A stretch of 64,000 nucleotides of DNA from Trebonia sp963811335. Its GTDB lineage: Bacteria > Actinomycetota > Actinomycetes > Streptosporangiales > Streptosporangiaceae. A model generated the notes under the pieces. It worked only from the letters and a program-made list of their open reading frames with translations. It was not told the origin of the DNA and ran no database searches. The position numbers and the translations under genes were made by a program. The stretch's first letter is position 1, and every line of letters starts with the position of its first letter. The DNA lies in NCBI GenBank assembly GCA_963811335.1, contig CAWERB010000032.1:198158-262157 (forward strand), written 5' to 3'. Positions 45,207 to 55,231 of this stretch are shown in pieces.

Positions 45207-48096
45207 CTACCCGGTTAACCGGTGCGGCCGCCAGTCAAGCCCGGCGGCGTACCCGGCAAGCTGCGCGGCGCATGCCGGTCTTGGCCAGCAGGCTGGCCAC
45301 GTGCTTTTCCACGGTGCGCGACGACAGGAACATCTCCGCGGCGATCTCCTTGTTGGCCAGGCCCCGGGCGGCCAGCCGCAGCACGTCCGCCTCGCGCTCG
45401 GTCACGCCGATCGCCCGCAGCTGGCCGGGCAGCCCGGCGCTGTCGGCCTGCCGTCGCGGTACCGGCGCTCCCGCCTGGCGCAGCAGGTTCCGGCAGGCGG
45501 CGGCCACCCGGTCATCGCCGCGGTCGGCGAAATAGCCGACGGTCTCCCGCAGCCAGCCGACCGGGTCTCCCCAGCCGTCGGCGAGCGCGGCTTGCGCGGC
45601 CACGCGCCTTGCGTAGTGCCTGTACCAGGCGACAAGCGGTCCCATCTGCGCGTCCGCTGCGTCGAACGCCGCCGCGGCATCGTCCCGCTTGCCCTCCCGG
45701 CCCGCGAGGATGGCGCCCGCGTAACCGAGCAGGGAACCGACCACCAGGTGCCGGCTGCCGTGGGCGGCCCGCACCCGGGCCGCGGCCGCCTCCGCGTCCA
45801 GGCCAAGCAGGGCGCCGAGCAGCGGCCACAGGCCGAGGAACGGCGGGGCCATGGTGGCCGTGCGAGCTCAGTATCAGCCCGGCCCCCGTGGTCATCTGCT
45901 CGTGGGCCAGCTCGATGTCCTCGGCGAGCAGCGAGAACGTGGCCCGGCAGTGTCCCCACGAGCAGCCCGTCACGTCCGGGTCATCCGGAGCGAGCGCGGT
46001 CGCCTCGGCGATCCGCGCCTCCATGGCCTCATCCTCACCCGAGATCGCGTGCGCGGTGGCCTGGAAGATCAGCGCCATCGGCAGCGTCGCCAGGTGGAAC
46101 CGGCGCGATGCCTGCTCGCACCGCCGGGCGGCTTCCATCGCCTCACCGGGCGGAACTGCTTGTTAAGCCCGGCCGCGATCTGCAGGTCAAGCGTCGCGCT
46201 CAGCGCGAGAGCGCCCTGGGCCGCGGCCAGTTCCCGCGCCTGCTCAAGCCGGGCCGTGCTCTCGGTGCGCAGCTGGTCGATCGTGCCAAGCTCGTGCAGT
46301 GCCCGCAACTGCCACAGCCGCAACCCGTGCGCGCCGGCCACCGTGTGCTCCTGGTTGAAGAACCCCTCGGCCACGTCGAGGTCACGCTGCCTGGCGACCC
46401 GGCCCAGCACCTCAAGCGCCTCGCAGGCCACCTCTGGCAGCCCTCCGTACTCGGCCGCGCCCAGTGCCGCCGCTGCGAGCCGTTCCGCCTCGGCCAGGTC
46501 TCCCCGGCCGACCGCCACCTGCGCCGCGCACGCGTCCACCTGGGCGGAATCGGTCCCGGGTGACTTGCGGGCGACCTGGACGCTCGCGGCCGCCTCCGCC
46601 CAGCGCGCGCCGGCGATCGCGGCCCGCGCGATCCCCAGGTGCAGCGGCCCGGCCCGGGCCGTGGCGGTACCGCCGAGGCCGGCGAGCAGCCTCCTGCCCA
46701 TCTCGATCGCGCGGTCAACCTGCCCGGACAAGGCGAACGCCTCGGTCAGCGCCTCGTCCGCCCCGGTGCCGAGCACCGGGTCATCCGCGCCGATCAGGGC
46801 CCGGGCCCGCAGGAGCGTTTGCTCGGCGCTGGCCAGCGCGCCCACCGCGAGGTCGCGCCGCCCGGCCTCAAGGAGCAGCGCACCCGCGCGTGCCTTGTTC
46901 CCCGCCTCCTCGGCCAGCTCAGCGGCCAGCACGCACCATGTCCCGGGCAGGCCCGGATGCGCCGCCTCCACCGCGGCAAGAGCCTGCCCGGCGAGCAGCG
47001 CCCGTTCCGGCGACAGCAGCCCGGCCAGGACCGCCTCGTGAGTGAGCGCGTGCCGGAACCGGAAGCTGTCACCGTCGGCCGCGACCAGCTGCAGGCCCAC
47101 CCCGCGCCGCAGCGCCGTGACCACGGCGGCATCCGGCAGGCCGGTGACCTGGCCGAGCAGCGCCCAGTCGAACCTGCGGCCGATGACGGCGGCCGCGCAG
47201 ACCACACGGCGGGCATCGGCGTCCAGCCCGTCGAGCCGCCGGCCCACGGCATCGGCGAACGTGGCGGGCACTCCCGATCCGGCCAGGTCGCCGGCGTGCC
47301 AGAAGCCATCGCGCTCGGTCAGCGTGCCGTCGCCGATCAGGCCCGCGAGCACCTCCTCGACCAGGAACGGCAGGCCCTCGGCGCGCTCCGCTATCACCGA
47401 CTGGACCACGTCAGGCAATTCGGCGGCGCCGACGCACGCCAGCGCCATGCGAGCGGTCGCCGTCACGTCCAGGCGGTCGAGCGGCAGCACGGCCGCCGCC
47501 CCGCGCGCCTGCAGCGCGCCGGCCAGCCCGGCCGCCTCGCCGCCCTCTTCGCCGCGCAGGGTGCCCACGCACAGCACGCGCTCGGCGGAGAGGTTGTCGG
47601 CCAGGTACTCAAGCAGCGCGAGCGTCTCCCTGTCGGCCCAGTGCAGGTCCTCGAGCACCAGCAGGCAGCCGGCGTCGCCTGACTGGACGCGCAGCAGTTG
47701 CAGCACCGCCTCACCGAGGAACACCAGCGAGTCGTCGCCCGTCCCGTCCCGTGGCCTGCGCCACTGCGGAACCAGCCGGCCGAGCGCGGGCCGGAACGGA
47801 TCCAGTTCCCCGCTGCCTGGCAGGCGGCCGGCGCGGGCAGCCGGGGCAAGCGCCTCGGCGAACGGCCGGAACGGCGCGGGCACGCCTCCGGCCACCGCCC
47901 GCCCGGCCACGGTCACCAGGCCCTGCTCGCGGGACGCGCGCGCGATCTCGCGGATCAGCCGTGACTTCCCGACCCCGGCCTCGCCGGTGACGAAGACCGT
48001 GCCGCCGCGCCCGGCCCGCGCCGCGGCCAGGGCAGCCTGCAGCTGACGGGACTCCTCATCCCGCCCGACGAGCACCGGGCACAGCACCTGCCGCAT
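45207..48096 (-). CDS. Large LuxR-family ATPase regulator (LAL type), three frameshifts
   Basis: About 960 residues. N-terminal AAA/NB-ARC-like ATPase: Walker A FVTGEAGVGKSRLIRE and Walker B CLLVLEDLHWADRETLALL. A TPR-like helical region follows, and a C-terminal LuxR HTH (VTEREADVLRLAARGLANKEIA, SSRTVEKHVASLLAKTGM). Indels near 46145 and 45850 split the helical part. A third, near 45265, hides the true end AQLAGYAAGLDWRPHRLTG with its TAG at 45207. It lies directly upstream of the methyltransferase-nitrilase operon on the same strand and is its likely activator. Confidence 0.9.
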
Positions 48097-48143
48097 ACGA
48101 CAAGTATTGGACACCACGGTCGTTCACGCACCAGGCCCCCGCC

Positions 48144-48527
48144 CTAGCCGGCCTGGGGCGACGGCTGGCCGGGCGGATCAGCAGGCAGCTGCTCGTGGCG
48201 GTGACGTAGACCTTGCCGGCGGCGTCGGTGATCCTGGCCTCGGCGAGCGCCGTGCGGCGGCCGAGGTGGACAACGGTGCCCTCGGCGGTGATCGGGCCGG
48301 TGTCGACGGTGACCGGCCGGAGGAACTTCACCGACAGGTCCAGGCTCGTGTAGAAGACCCCGGCCGGGAGCATGGTGTGCACGGCGCAGCCGCACGCTGA
48401 GTCCGCCATGGTCGCGAACACGCCGCCGTGCACGCTGCCGAGCGGGTTGTAGTGGAACTCCCTGGGCGTCAGCCGGAAGGCGGCACGCGCGCCGATCAAG
48501 GTCTCGCTGACCTGCGATGACGGGCAT
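48144..48527 (-). CDS. PaaI-like hotdog thioesterase, frameshifted at both ends
   Basis: The core (about 48155-48515) carries FHYNPLGSVHGGVFATMADSACG, with the HGG motif, then YTSLDLSVKFLRPVTVDTG and GRRTALAEARITDAAGKVY, typical of acyl-CoA thioesterases of the 4HBT group. An ATG at 48527 (MPVIAG) needs an indel near 48505, and the end near TSSCLLIRP needs another before the TAG at 48144. The usual N-terminal 40 residues are missing or lie in other frames up to 48750. Confidence 0.75.
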   Translation of the reverse strand: MPVIAGQRDLDRRACRLPADAQGVPLQPARQRARRRVRDHGGLSVRLRRAHHAPGRGLLHEPGPVGEVPPAGHRRHRPDHRRGHRCPPRPPHGARRGQDHRRRRQGLRHRHEQLPADPPGQPSPQAG

Positions 48528-48767
48528 GAACTTGGCCCGCGCCCGCGGCTGGTGGTGGAACCGGGCCCGGGCAGCCGGGAGCGACAGCCGGCCCCGTGAG
48601 GATCGCCCGAACGAGGGCGTGGTTCGCCGGCGACCTCAGCCGTTTCCCGGCCAGGCGCCGCTGGCCGGCGGGCGGGCGCGCCCGACGCGCCGGGCGCGGC
48701 CTGAAGCCAACGGCCGGCGGCCGCCCGGCGCGGGTTTCCCGAGCCGTACCTAAGGGAGAGATCTGGT

Positions 48768-49646
48768 ATGGCAGAGATCCGGGTCGGAACGGCGGGATGG
48801 ACCGACAAGACGCTGATCGAATCCGGCTGGTACCCGGACGGCGCCAGCAACCCGGAGAAGCGCCTGCGGTATTACGCGAGTCAGTTCCCGCTGGTCGAGG
48901 TGGACTCCGCGTACTACGCACTGCCTGCCGAGCAGACCGCCACCGCGTGGGCGGAACGGACCCCCGAGAACTTCACCTTCAACGTTAAGGCGTTCAGCCT
49001 GTTCACCCAGCACCCCACCCCGGTGCGGGCGCTGCCGAAAGACCTGCGAGAGGCCGCGGGCAAGGCGGGCAAGGACCGCGTCTACCTCAAGGACGTCGAC
49101 CAGGAGGTGACCGAGCAAGCCTGGGACCGGTTCCTGGCCGCGCTCGAGCCGCTGCGCCAGGCAGGCAAGCTCGGCGCGATCCTGCTCCAGTTCCCGCCCT
49201 GGTTCCCGATCGGCCGCGCGAACAAGCAGTACATCGTCAGCTGCGCCGAGCGGATCGCGCCGCGCCGGGTCTGCGTCGAGTTCCGCAACCACACGTGGAT
49301 GACCGAGGACAACCAGCGGGAGACCCTGGACTTCCTGTCCGCGCACCAGCTCCCGTACGTGTGCGTGGACGAACCGCAGGGCTACCCGAGCTCCATTCCG
49401 CCGGTGCTCGCCGCCACCAGCGACCTGGCCGTCGTCCGGCTGCACGGCCATTCCGACAAATGGGACGCCAAGAGCGTCCAGGAGCGGTTCCGCTACCGCT
49501 ACAGCGACGAGGAGCTGGCGAAATGGGCCGGCAACGTACGGCACCTGGCCGAGGACGCCGCGGAGACCCACGTGGTGTTCAACAACTGCTACCGCGACTA
49601 CGCCCACGTCAACGCGCAGCAGCTGGAGGCACTGCTCGCCGCCTGA
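48768..49646 (+). CDS. DUF72 (YecE-like) protein
   Basis: 292 residues, intact, ATG 48768 after GGGAGAG. Family motifs: RVGTAGWTDKTLIESGWYP, FPLVEVDSAYYALP, FNVKAFSLFT, LGAILLQFPPWF, RVCVEFRNHTW and HVVFNNCYRDYAHVNA. It has a TIM-barrel-like fold with unknown biochemical function. There is no obvious partner nearby; it is divergent from the thioesterase. Confidence 0.93.
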   Translation: MAEIRVGTAGWTDKTLIESGWYPDGASNPEKRLRYYASQFPLVEVDSAYYALPAEQTATAWAERTPENFTFNVKAFSLFTQHPTPVRALPKDLREAAGKAGKDRVYLKDVDQEVTEQAWDRFLAALEPLRQAGKLGAILLQFPPWFPIGRANKQYIVSCAERIAPRRVCVEFRNHTWMTEDNQRETLDFLSAHQLPYVCVDEPQGYPSSIPPVLAATSDLAVVRLHGHSDKWDAKSVQERFRYRYSDEELAKWAGNVRHLAEDAAETHVVFNNCYRDYAHVNAQQLEALLAA

Positions 49647-49701
49647 ACTTGAGCGCGCCGCGGATTTGACTTCAAGCGCTTGAGGCATGTGACGCTGCGA
49701 G

Positions 49702-50399
49702 TTAGTCCGCGCCGTTCTCCAGGGCGTAGCGCACCAGTTGTGCCTTGTTGTGCAACTGGAGCTTGGTGAGGGTGTTGCGGACGTGGTTCTGCACGGTCCT
49801 GGTGGGACAGCGTCAGGCGCTGGCCGATCTGCGGGTAGGTCAGGCCCTTGGCCACCAGCCGGAGAACCTCGGTCTCCCGGCCGGTCAGCTGGGGTGTTAT
49901 CCCGGTGCCCCGGCTGCCAGTGTGCTCGCTGGCCGAGGGAGCCGTGCCGTCCGTCCTGACGAGCCGGCGGTACTCGCCGAGTACCAGGCGAGGCGAGTGC
50001 CGGGGTGAAGACCGGATGCCCGGCCGCCGCTGACCGTACCGCGTCGACCAGCTCGGTCAGCCGAGCGGACTTCAGCACGTAGCCCACGGCGCCGGCGGTG
50101 ACCGCGTCCAGCACGTCCTGCTGCGCGCCGCTGGCCGACAGCATCAGCACGCGGACCGACGGCCGCGCCGCCAGCAGGCGGCGGGCCACCTCGGCGCCGG
50201 ACTCGTCGGGCAGGTTCAGGTCGAGCAGCACGACATCGGGCCGGGTGGCCGCGATGATGCGCAGTGCCTGCGCCCCGTCACCCGCCGTCCCGGCGATCGT
50301 GTACCCGGCCTCGGACAGGTAGCGCGCGGTGCCTTCCCGCCAGATCGGATGATCGTCCACCACCAGGACGCGGATCGCCGGGTCAGGTCCTGCTGACAC
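49702..50399 (-). CDS. NarL-type response regulator, frameshifted
   Basis: Receiver domain from GTG 50399: IRVLVVDDHPIWREGTARYL, acceptor Asp in VVLLDLNLPDESG and GAVGYVLKSARLTELV. After an indel near 50000 comes ITPQLTGRETEVLRLVAKGLTYPQIGQRLTLS, and after another near 49810 TVQNHVRNTLTKLQLHNKAQLVRYAL with the stop at 49702. The pieces form a normal 230-residue regulator. The start overlaps the kinase gene by 17 bases. Confidence 0.87.
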
Positions 50400-51487
50400 G
50401 CAGCTCCACCTCCGTTCCGAGGCCGGGGACGACATCAGGGACGCGGTTCCGCCGACCTCGCGGACCCGCCCCACGATGGAGTGCGAGACACCGAGCCGCC
50501 CTTCCGCCGCGGCCACGGCCAGCCGTCCCTCGCCGAATCCCGCGCCGTCGTCCCGTACGCTCACCGTCACGTGCTGGTCCTCATCCTCCAGGAGCACCCA
50601 GGCCCGCGCTTCCGGGCCGGCGTGCCGCGCCACGTTGTCGAGAGCGGCCGCGACGGCGCCGCTCAGGGCGGTCGCCGTCACCGCGGGGAGCAGCACCGGC
50701 GTCGCGGGGCACGACACCGTGATCCTCGGGTCCGCCAGCGGGCCGACCAGGCTGCGCACATCGAGCAGGCCGCCCAGTGCGCGGGCCTGGTCGCCACCCG
50801 GGACAAGAAGCGCCCGCAGCGCGCCTTCCTGCTCGCCGGCGAGCTTGCCGAGCTCGGCCGCCTCCCCGCCGAGGGCATGCCCCCTGCTGCTGATCAGCGC
50901 GAGGACCTGCAGGACCGAGTCGTGGATGCCCCGGGCAATGCGCTCGCGCTCGGTCGCCGCCGCGTCTCGCCTGGCGGCGTTCTCGATCTCGGCCTCGGCC
51001 CGGCGGCCAAGCTGGAGGAGGTAGCCGCCGATGCTGCCGGCGATCGCCAGCAGCACGATCCCGTTGAACGTGGCGCCCGTCGAGAGCGCGGGGTGCTCGA
51101 TAGGTCCGCGGCGGCGATGATGAGCGCGGCGCCGAACCCCGCCCACGGGCCGCTCGCCACCCCGCAGGCGAGGACCGGCGCGGCGGCCCAGGCGGTGGGA
51201 ACGGTCGGCGCGCCCGCGTTGATCCTCGCCGCCGTGTCGATCCAGCGGGTGCTCAGGATCAGCGCCACCGCGACGGACAGGTCGAGGGCGATCAGCCAGG
51301 CGGTCCGTCCCGCCGGCCGCCGGTAGGCGGCGACAGTCACGCAGGTCCAGCCCGCCATGACGGCGAGCGCCGCGAGGCCGGCCGCCGGGCGCGCGTAAGA
51401 CCCGTGGTCGCGGAGGATAAGCACGGCCGCGTAGCACAAGGTGATGACGCGGTACAGCGATACGACCCGCCACAGCTGAGCGGCCAT
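50383..51487 (-). CDS. Sensor histidine kinase (HisKA_3 type), frameshifted
   Basis: Five or so N-terminal helices (residues 1-130) are followed, after an indel near 51100, by NGIVLLAIAGSIGGYLLQLGRR and the phospho-acceptor region ERERIARGIHDSVLQVLALI. The HATPase domain has AALDNVARHAGPEARA and VSVRDDGAGFGEGRLAVAAAEGR. A second indel near 50440 uncovers VPGLGTEVELRVSRT and its TGA at 50383; without it the frame runs into the response regulator and looks like a fusion. No large sensor domain, so it probably senses the membrane. Confidence 0.87.
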
Positions 51488-51567
51488 GGCGCAGACGCTA
51501 CCCGGCCGCGCCGTCGCTGGCGAGTGCCCGGGGAAGCACCCGCCGACAACCGCGTCGCGGCCCGCAC

Positions 51568-51864
51568 TTACTGGTAGGGGTCGTTGACCCGCAGGACGTC
51601 CTGTTCCGCGAGGAACTTGTCGAGCTTGGCCTGGTCGACCCGGCTGACAATGGCGACCTCTTCCTGACGGTCACGGATGCACTTGGCGAGCGTGAACGAC
51701 GAGGTGACGACGTAGAGGAGGCCGAGGGCGAGGAACGCGCGGACCCACCGTGAGTCCGCGAGGTAGCCGATGCCGATGACCGTGACGGCGAGTGAGACAC
51801 CGAAGGAGATCGCTGCCTGCACGTAGAAAGCGGTGGTTGTCCGGGGGCGGAGTGGTGTGCTCAT
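51568..51864 (-). CDS. YiaA/YiaB-like two-helix membrane protein
   Basis: 98 residues from ATG 51864. Two helices (FYVQAAISFGVSLAVTVIGIGYL and WVRAFLALGLLYVVTSSFTLAKCI) are followed by a charged tail (RDRQEEVAIVSRVDQAKLDKFL). This matches the YiaA/B family of inner-membrane proteins of unknown role. It stands alone between the kinase and menB. Confidence 0.82.
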   Translation of the reverse strand: MSTPLRPRTTTAFYVQAAISFGVSLAVTVIGIGYLADSRWVRAFLALGLLYVVTSSFTLAKCIRDRQEEVAIVSRVDQAKLDKFLAEQDVLRVNDPYQ

Positions 51865-51959
51865 GCGCCTAATTCTCAGCGGGCTGATCAGGGTGCGCCT
51901 GAGTACGACTACCCATTTATTACTTGCCAGTAATGAGGTCTTGCTCAGTACCACGGGGC

Positions 51960-52859
51960 TCAGTAGTACCACGGGAACCGGTCCCAGTCGGGCTTGCGCT
52001 TCTCAAGGAACGAGTCCCTGCCCTCGGCGGCCTCGTCGGTCATGTAGGCGAGCCGGGTGGCCTCGCCGGCGAACAGCTGCTGGCCGACCAGGCCGTCGTC
52101 GATGAGGTTGAACGCGTACTTGAGCATGCGCTGCGACGTGGGGCTCTTGCCGTTGATCTTCGCCGCCCACTCCAGTGCGGTGCTCTCCAGGTCCGCGTGC
52201 GGCACCACCGCGTTGACGGTGCCCATCCGGTGCCCCTGCTCGGCGTCATAGGTGTCGCCGAGGAAGAAGATCTCCCTGGCGAACTTCTGGCCGACCTGGC
52301 GGGCGAGGTAGGCCGAGCCGAAGCCGCCGTCGAAGCTGGCGACATCGGCGTCGGTCTGCTTGAACCGGGCGTGCTCCCTGCTGGCCAGGGTGAGGTCGCA
52401 GACGACGTGCAGGCTGTGACCGCCGCCTGCGGCCCAGCCGGGCACCACGCAGATGACGACCTTGGGCATGAACCGGATGAGGCGCTGCACCTCGAGGATG
52501 TGCAGCCGCCCGCTGCGCGCCGGGTCGATGGTCTCGCTCGTCTCGCCTTCCGCGTACCGGTAGCCGTCCTTGCCGCGGATCCGCTGGTCGCCGCCGGAGC
52601 AGAAGGCCCACCCGCCGTCCCTGGGCGACGGGCCGTTGCCGGTAAGCAGTACGCAGCCCACGTCGGAGGACATCCGCGCGTGATCGAGCGCGGTATACAG
52701 CTCGTCCACTGTGTGCGGGCGGAAGGCGTTGCGCACCTCGGGCCGGTTGAAGGCGACGCGGACGGTGCCGGACGCCACAGCGCGGTGGTACGTGATGTCG
52801 GTAAAGGAAAACCCGTCCACCACGCGCCACCGCGCTGGGTCGAAGATCTCAGAAACCAT
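51960..52859 (-). CDS. menB: MenB, 1,4-dihydroxy-2-naphthoyl-CoA synthase
   Basis: 299 residues, crotonase fold. It forms the second ring of menaquinone by Dieckmann-type closure of o-succinylbenzoyl-CoA. MenB-specific features: VAFNRPEVRNAFRPHTVDEL, CSGGDQRIRGKDGY, CVVPGWAAGGGHSLHVVCDLTLAS, DVASFDGGFGSAYLARQVG and the C-terminal KRKPDWDRFPWYY. ATG 52859 is chosen (MVSEIFDP); ATG 52868 is also possible. No other men genes are in the window. Confidence 0.94.
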   Translation of the reverse strand: MVSEIFDPARWRVVDGFSFTDITYHRAVASGTVRVAFNRPEVRNAFRPHTVDELYTALDHARMSSDVGCVLLTGNGPSPRDGGWAFCSGGDQRIRGKDGYRYAEGETSETIDPARSGRLHILEVQRLIRFMPKVVICVVPGWAAGGGHSLHVVCDLTLASREHARFKQTDADVASFDGGFGSAYLARQVGQKFAREIFFLGDTYDAEQGHRMGTVNAVVPHADLESTALEWAAKINGKSPTSQRMLKYAFNLIDDGLVGQQLFAGEATRLAYMTDEAAEGRDSFLEKRKPDWDRFPWYY

Positions 52860-52901
52860 GGCCACCATTGTGGCCGACGCCGCTACTCGCGGCCGCGGCA
52901 C

Positions 52902-53993
52902 CTACAACGGCAGGCCAAGGAACCCGTCGGTGTTGCCCTTGGCGTCGGTGTAGAAGCCCACGATGTCGCCCTCGTCGTTGACGCCGTTGATCGTGGTGGA
53001 GCTCGCCGCCGGGTAGTTCACCGTGGTGAACTTGCCGTTCATCCAGGTGAAGCCGTGCGACACGGCGTTGTCACCGGTGCCGATCGTGTAGGCGCCGACG
53101 ACCTCGCCCTGGTCGTTGAGCCCGAACGCCTGGGTGGCCGATGCGCCGGGGAACGCGATCGTGAAGGTCCTGCCGTGGTGGAACTGGACGAAGGAGACCG
53201 TGGCCCCCTTGGCGTTCGTGTAGAAGCCGGCCGCGGAGCCGAAGTTGTTGATCGCGGTGGCGGTGAGCGAGGTCGCCCCGCGCACCGTGATCATCTTGAA
53301 CCGCCTGGTCTCGAGGTTGTAGGCGAAGCCGTGCGCGTTGCCCTTGGCGTCGTTGTAGAAGCCGACCGCGGTGTCCGAGTTGTTGACGCCGAGCAGCTGG
53401 CTGACCGGCGGCGTGGCGGTGTTCTGCGTCGGGATCCTGACCGTGTGGTAGCGGCCGTCCGCCCGCCAGAAACCGATGTTGTCGTCGTTCGCGGGGTCGG
53501 CCGCGTTCATCGTGGAGAAGAAGCCGACGGTGACGCCGTTGTCGTTGAGGCCGACGACCTGGGTCTGCACGGAACCGGGGAAGTTCTCGTTGCCGAAGTT
53601 GCCCTGGGCGAACGGCGGCCGGAGCACGTAACCCTTGTTGGGGTGGCCTGCCCCGCCGCTGCCGAAGTACCCGGCGATCACTCCCTCGTTGTTGATACCG
53701 AGGAGCTGGTTGAAGGTGAGGTCCTTGCGGTCGTTCAGGGTGAGGACCTGGAAGCCGCCGGCCATGCCGTTGATGACCGGCGCCGTGCTGCTACTGGTTG
53801 GCGTGCCGGTTTGCCCGGCCAGCGCCACGTTCTGGGTGCCGCCGCCGAGCGCGGAGCAGCCAGCGGCCGCGAACGCCGCGGCGACCGCCACCGTTCCCGA
53901 CAGGAGCGGCAGCGCGCGGGGGCGGAACTTGCCGAGGATAAGTCCGGCGCACGCGGCGGCTCTGCCAGGAGTGCGCTTGTCCGCGATGTTCAT
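52902..53993 (-). CDS. HAF-repeat extracellular lipoprotein
   Basis: 363 residues from ATG 53993. A signal region ends in a lipobox-like AAFAAAGC (Cys about residue 46), so it is probably lipid-anchored outside. The rest is some seven repeats of the HAF type (LLGINNEGVIAGYFGS, VVGLNDNGVTVGFFST, LLGVNNSDTAVGFYND, AFGLNDQGEVVGAYT, INGVNDEGDIVGFYTD), predicted to form a beta-propeller. The repeats are regular and intact. Role unknown. Confidence 0.88.
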   Translation of the reverse strand: MNIADKRTPGRAAACAGLILGKFRPRALPLLSGTVAVAAAFAAAGCSALGGGTQNVALAGQTGTPTSSSTAPVINGMAGGFQVLTLNDRKDLTFNQLLGINNEGVIAGYFGSGGAGHPNKGYVLRPPFAQGNFGNENFPGSVQTQVVGLNDNGVTVGFFSTMNAADPANDDNIGFWRADGRYHTVRIPTQNTATPPVSQLLGVNNSDTAVGFYNDAKGNAHGFAYNLETRRFKMITVRGATSLTATAINNFGSAAGFYTNAKGATVSFVQFHHGRTFTIAFPGASATQAFGLNDQGEVVGAYTIGTGDNAVSHGFTWMNGKFTTVNYPAASSTTINGVNDEGDIVGFYTDAKGNTDGFLGLPL

Positions 53994-54165
53994 TGACGGA
54001 GTCCCTTTCGGTTGGCTTTGGTGCGGCAAGCACCAAGGCCCCGCCCATCGCGGCCTGTTCGTGTCTTGCCGGGCCCGAGCCTAACCAGGCCCCGTCCTGC
54101 GGTTACCGATCCGCGCGATCGCTTAAGGAGCACGTAAGCCATGCCGCGACAAACACTAAGAACTA

Positions 54166-54206
54166 GTAAGTTATGGGCAGCCCGCAGAGCTGCCCATAAC
54201 ACTTAC
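54166..54206. terminator. Hairpin terminator after a methyltransferase gene
   Basis: An 11-base perfect stem TTATGGGCAGC/GCTGCCCATAA with a 7-base loop is extended by GTAAG/CTTAC outside a small bulge. On the minus strand it is followed by TTACTAGTTCTTAGTGTTT, relatively T-rich. It lies just beyond the methyltransferase stop. Confidence 0.85.
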
Positions 54207-54239
54207 GAAATACCCCTTACGCCCGCGTGAAGGGCGCGT

Positions 54240-54910
54240 TCAGTCCACGGGCTTGCGGGCCCTGACCGCGAGTACCTGCGGATTCGGGGCGCCGCCCTCG
54301 GCGAAGTGCTCGAGCACAGGCCCGCGTCGCTGATCGCGTTCAGCAGGTCGGGGAGCGGGAAGTGAGTCGCGCCCACCTTGTCGCGGACGCCCCTGTCCGT
54401 CCACGATGCCTTCGTCCAGTAGCGGTCGAGGTAGCCGGGGCCGATCACAACCGCCCGCGGGTCGCTGCGGTCGGCGAACCCGCCGCAAAAGCACGGGTGC
54501 ACCCCGACATGGACCAGCATCCCTCCAGGCCGCAGAACTCGCGCGGCCTCGCGCAGCGCGGCCGGGTAGCCGGGCATGTCGGTGTGCGCCATGACCGAGA
54601 TAACCGCCGCCACGGCGTTGTCCCGCACCGGCAGGCGCTCGGCGTCGGCCCTGGCGACGGCGAGTCGCCCGCGCGCATGCCGCAGCATCCCCGCGGACAT
54701 GTCGATCCCCGCTGGGGTCCAGCCCAGGTCGGTGACGGTGGCCGCGTGGACGCCCGTGCCGCAGCCGATCTCAAGGCAGATACCGCTGCCCTGGCCGAGC
54801 AGCGCGCGCAGGCAGTGATCGATGCCGAGCGGATCGGCGGCCCGCGCGTCCTGCGTACCGAGGAACTCGTGCTCGTACCAGTCCGCGATCTCGTCGTATG
54901 GTGCGCGCAT
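54240..54910 (-). CDS. Class I SAM-dependent methyltransferase, frameshifted
   Basis: About 223 residues (Methyltransf_11 type): YDEIADWYEHEFLG, motif I GICLEIGCGTGVHAATV, AGIDMSAGMLRHARGR, ADAERLPVRDNAV and EAARVLRPGGMLVHVG. HPCFCGGF is an unusual Cys pair after motif VI. An indel near 54318 moves the end to LEHFAEGGAPNPQVLAVRARKPVD, a better ending than the frame continuing to 54203. The acceptor is unknown. Confidence 0.87.
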
Positions 54911-55000
54911 GGCCTCATTGAACCGCCACGCCGGGCTAAGGCACCAGGGTGGTTCGCGCTGGGCGAGCAGGCGCGCGCTGATCGGCGCGCTCGCGCCGCA

Positions 55001-55231
55001 TTAGCGGTCCTTGCCGCCCTTGGCGAGGTCGCGCCAGTCCGACTCAGATACCTCGACGTCATAGCGCTTCGCGGCGGCCATGATCCGCTTCCACGCCTGG
55101 TCGCGCTCGGTGTCGCTCACGCCTTCTACCTGGTTGAAGCGGGCGATCGCGTTGCGCACGTGGCGCGCGTCAGTCAGCGGTTCCTTGCGCTCCTTGGGGA
55201 AGGCGAACTCCTTCTGCCGGCTGGTAGCCAT
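55001..55231 (-). CDS. Small DUF6582-like protein
   Basis: 76 residues: MATSRQKEFAFPKERKEPL, DARHVRNAIARFNQVEGVS, DTERDQAWKRIMAAAKRYDV. This matches a small actinobacterial protein family with a highly charged helical body. GGAGAGGA precedes the ATG. The function is unknown. Confidence 0.8.
   Translation of the reverse strand: MATSRQKEFAFPKERKEPLTDARHVRNAIARFNQVEGVSDTERDQAWKRIMAAAKRYDVEVSESDWRDLAKGGKDR

Noticed and set aside
48750..51473. Minus-strand open frame of 907 codons that seems to fuse kinase, regulator and more
   Set aside because: Its middle holds real kinase and receiver segments, but the ends are antisense to DUF72 or out of frame. The fusion is explained by indels near 51100, 50440 and 50000.
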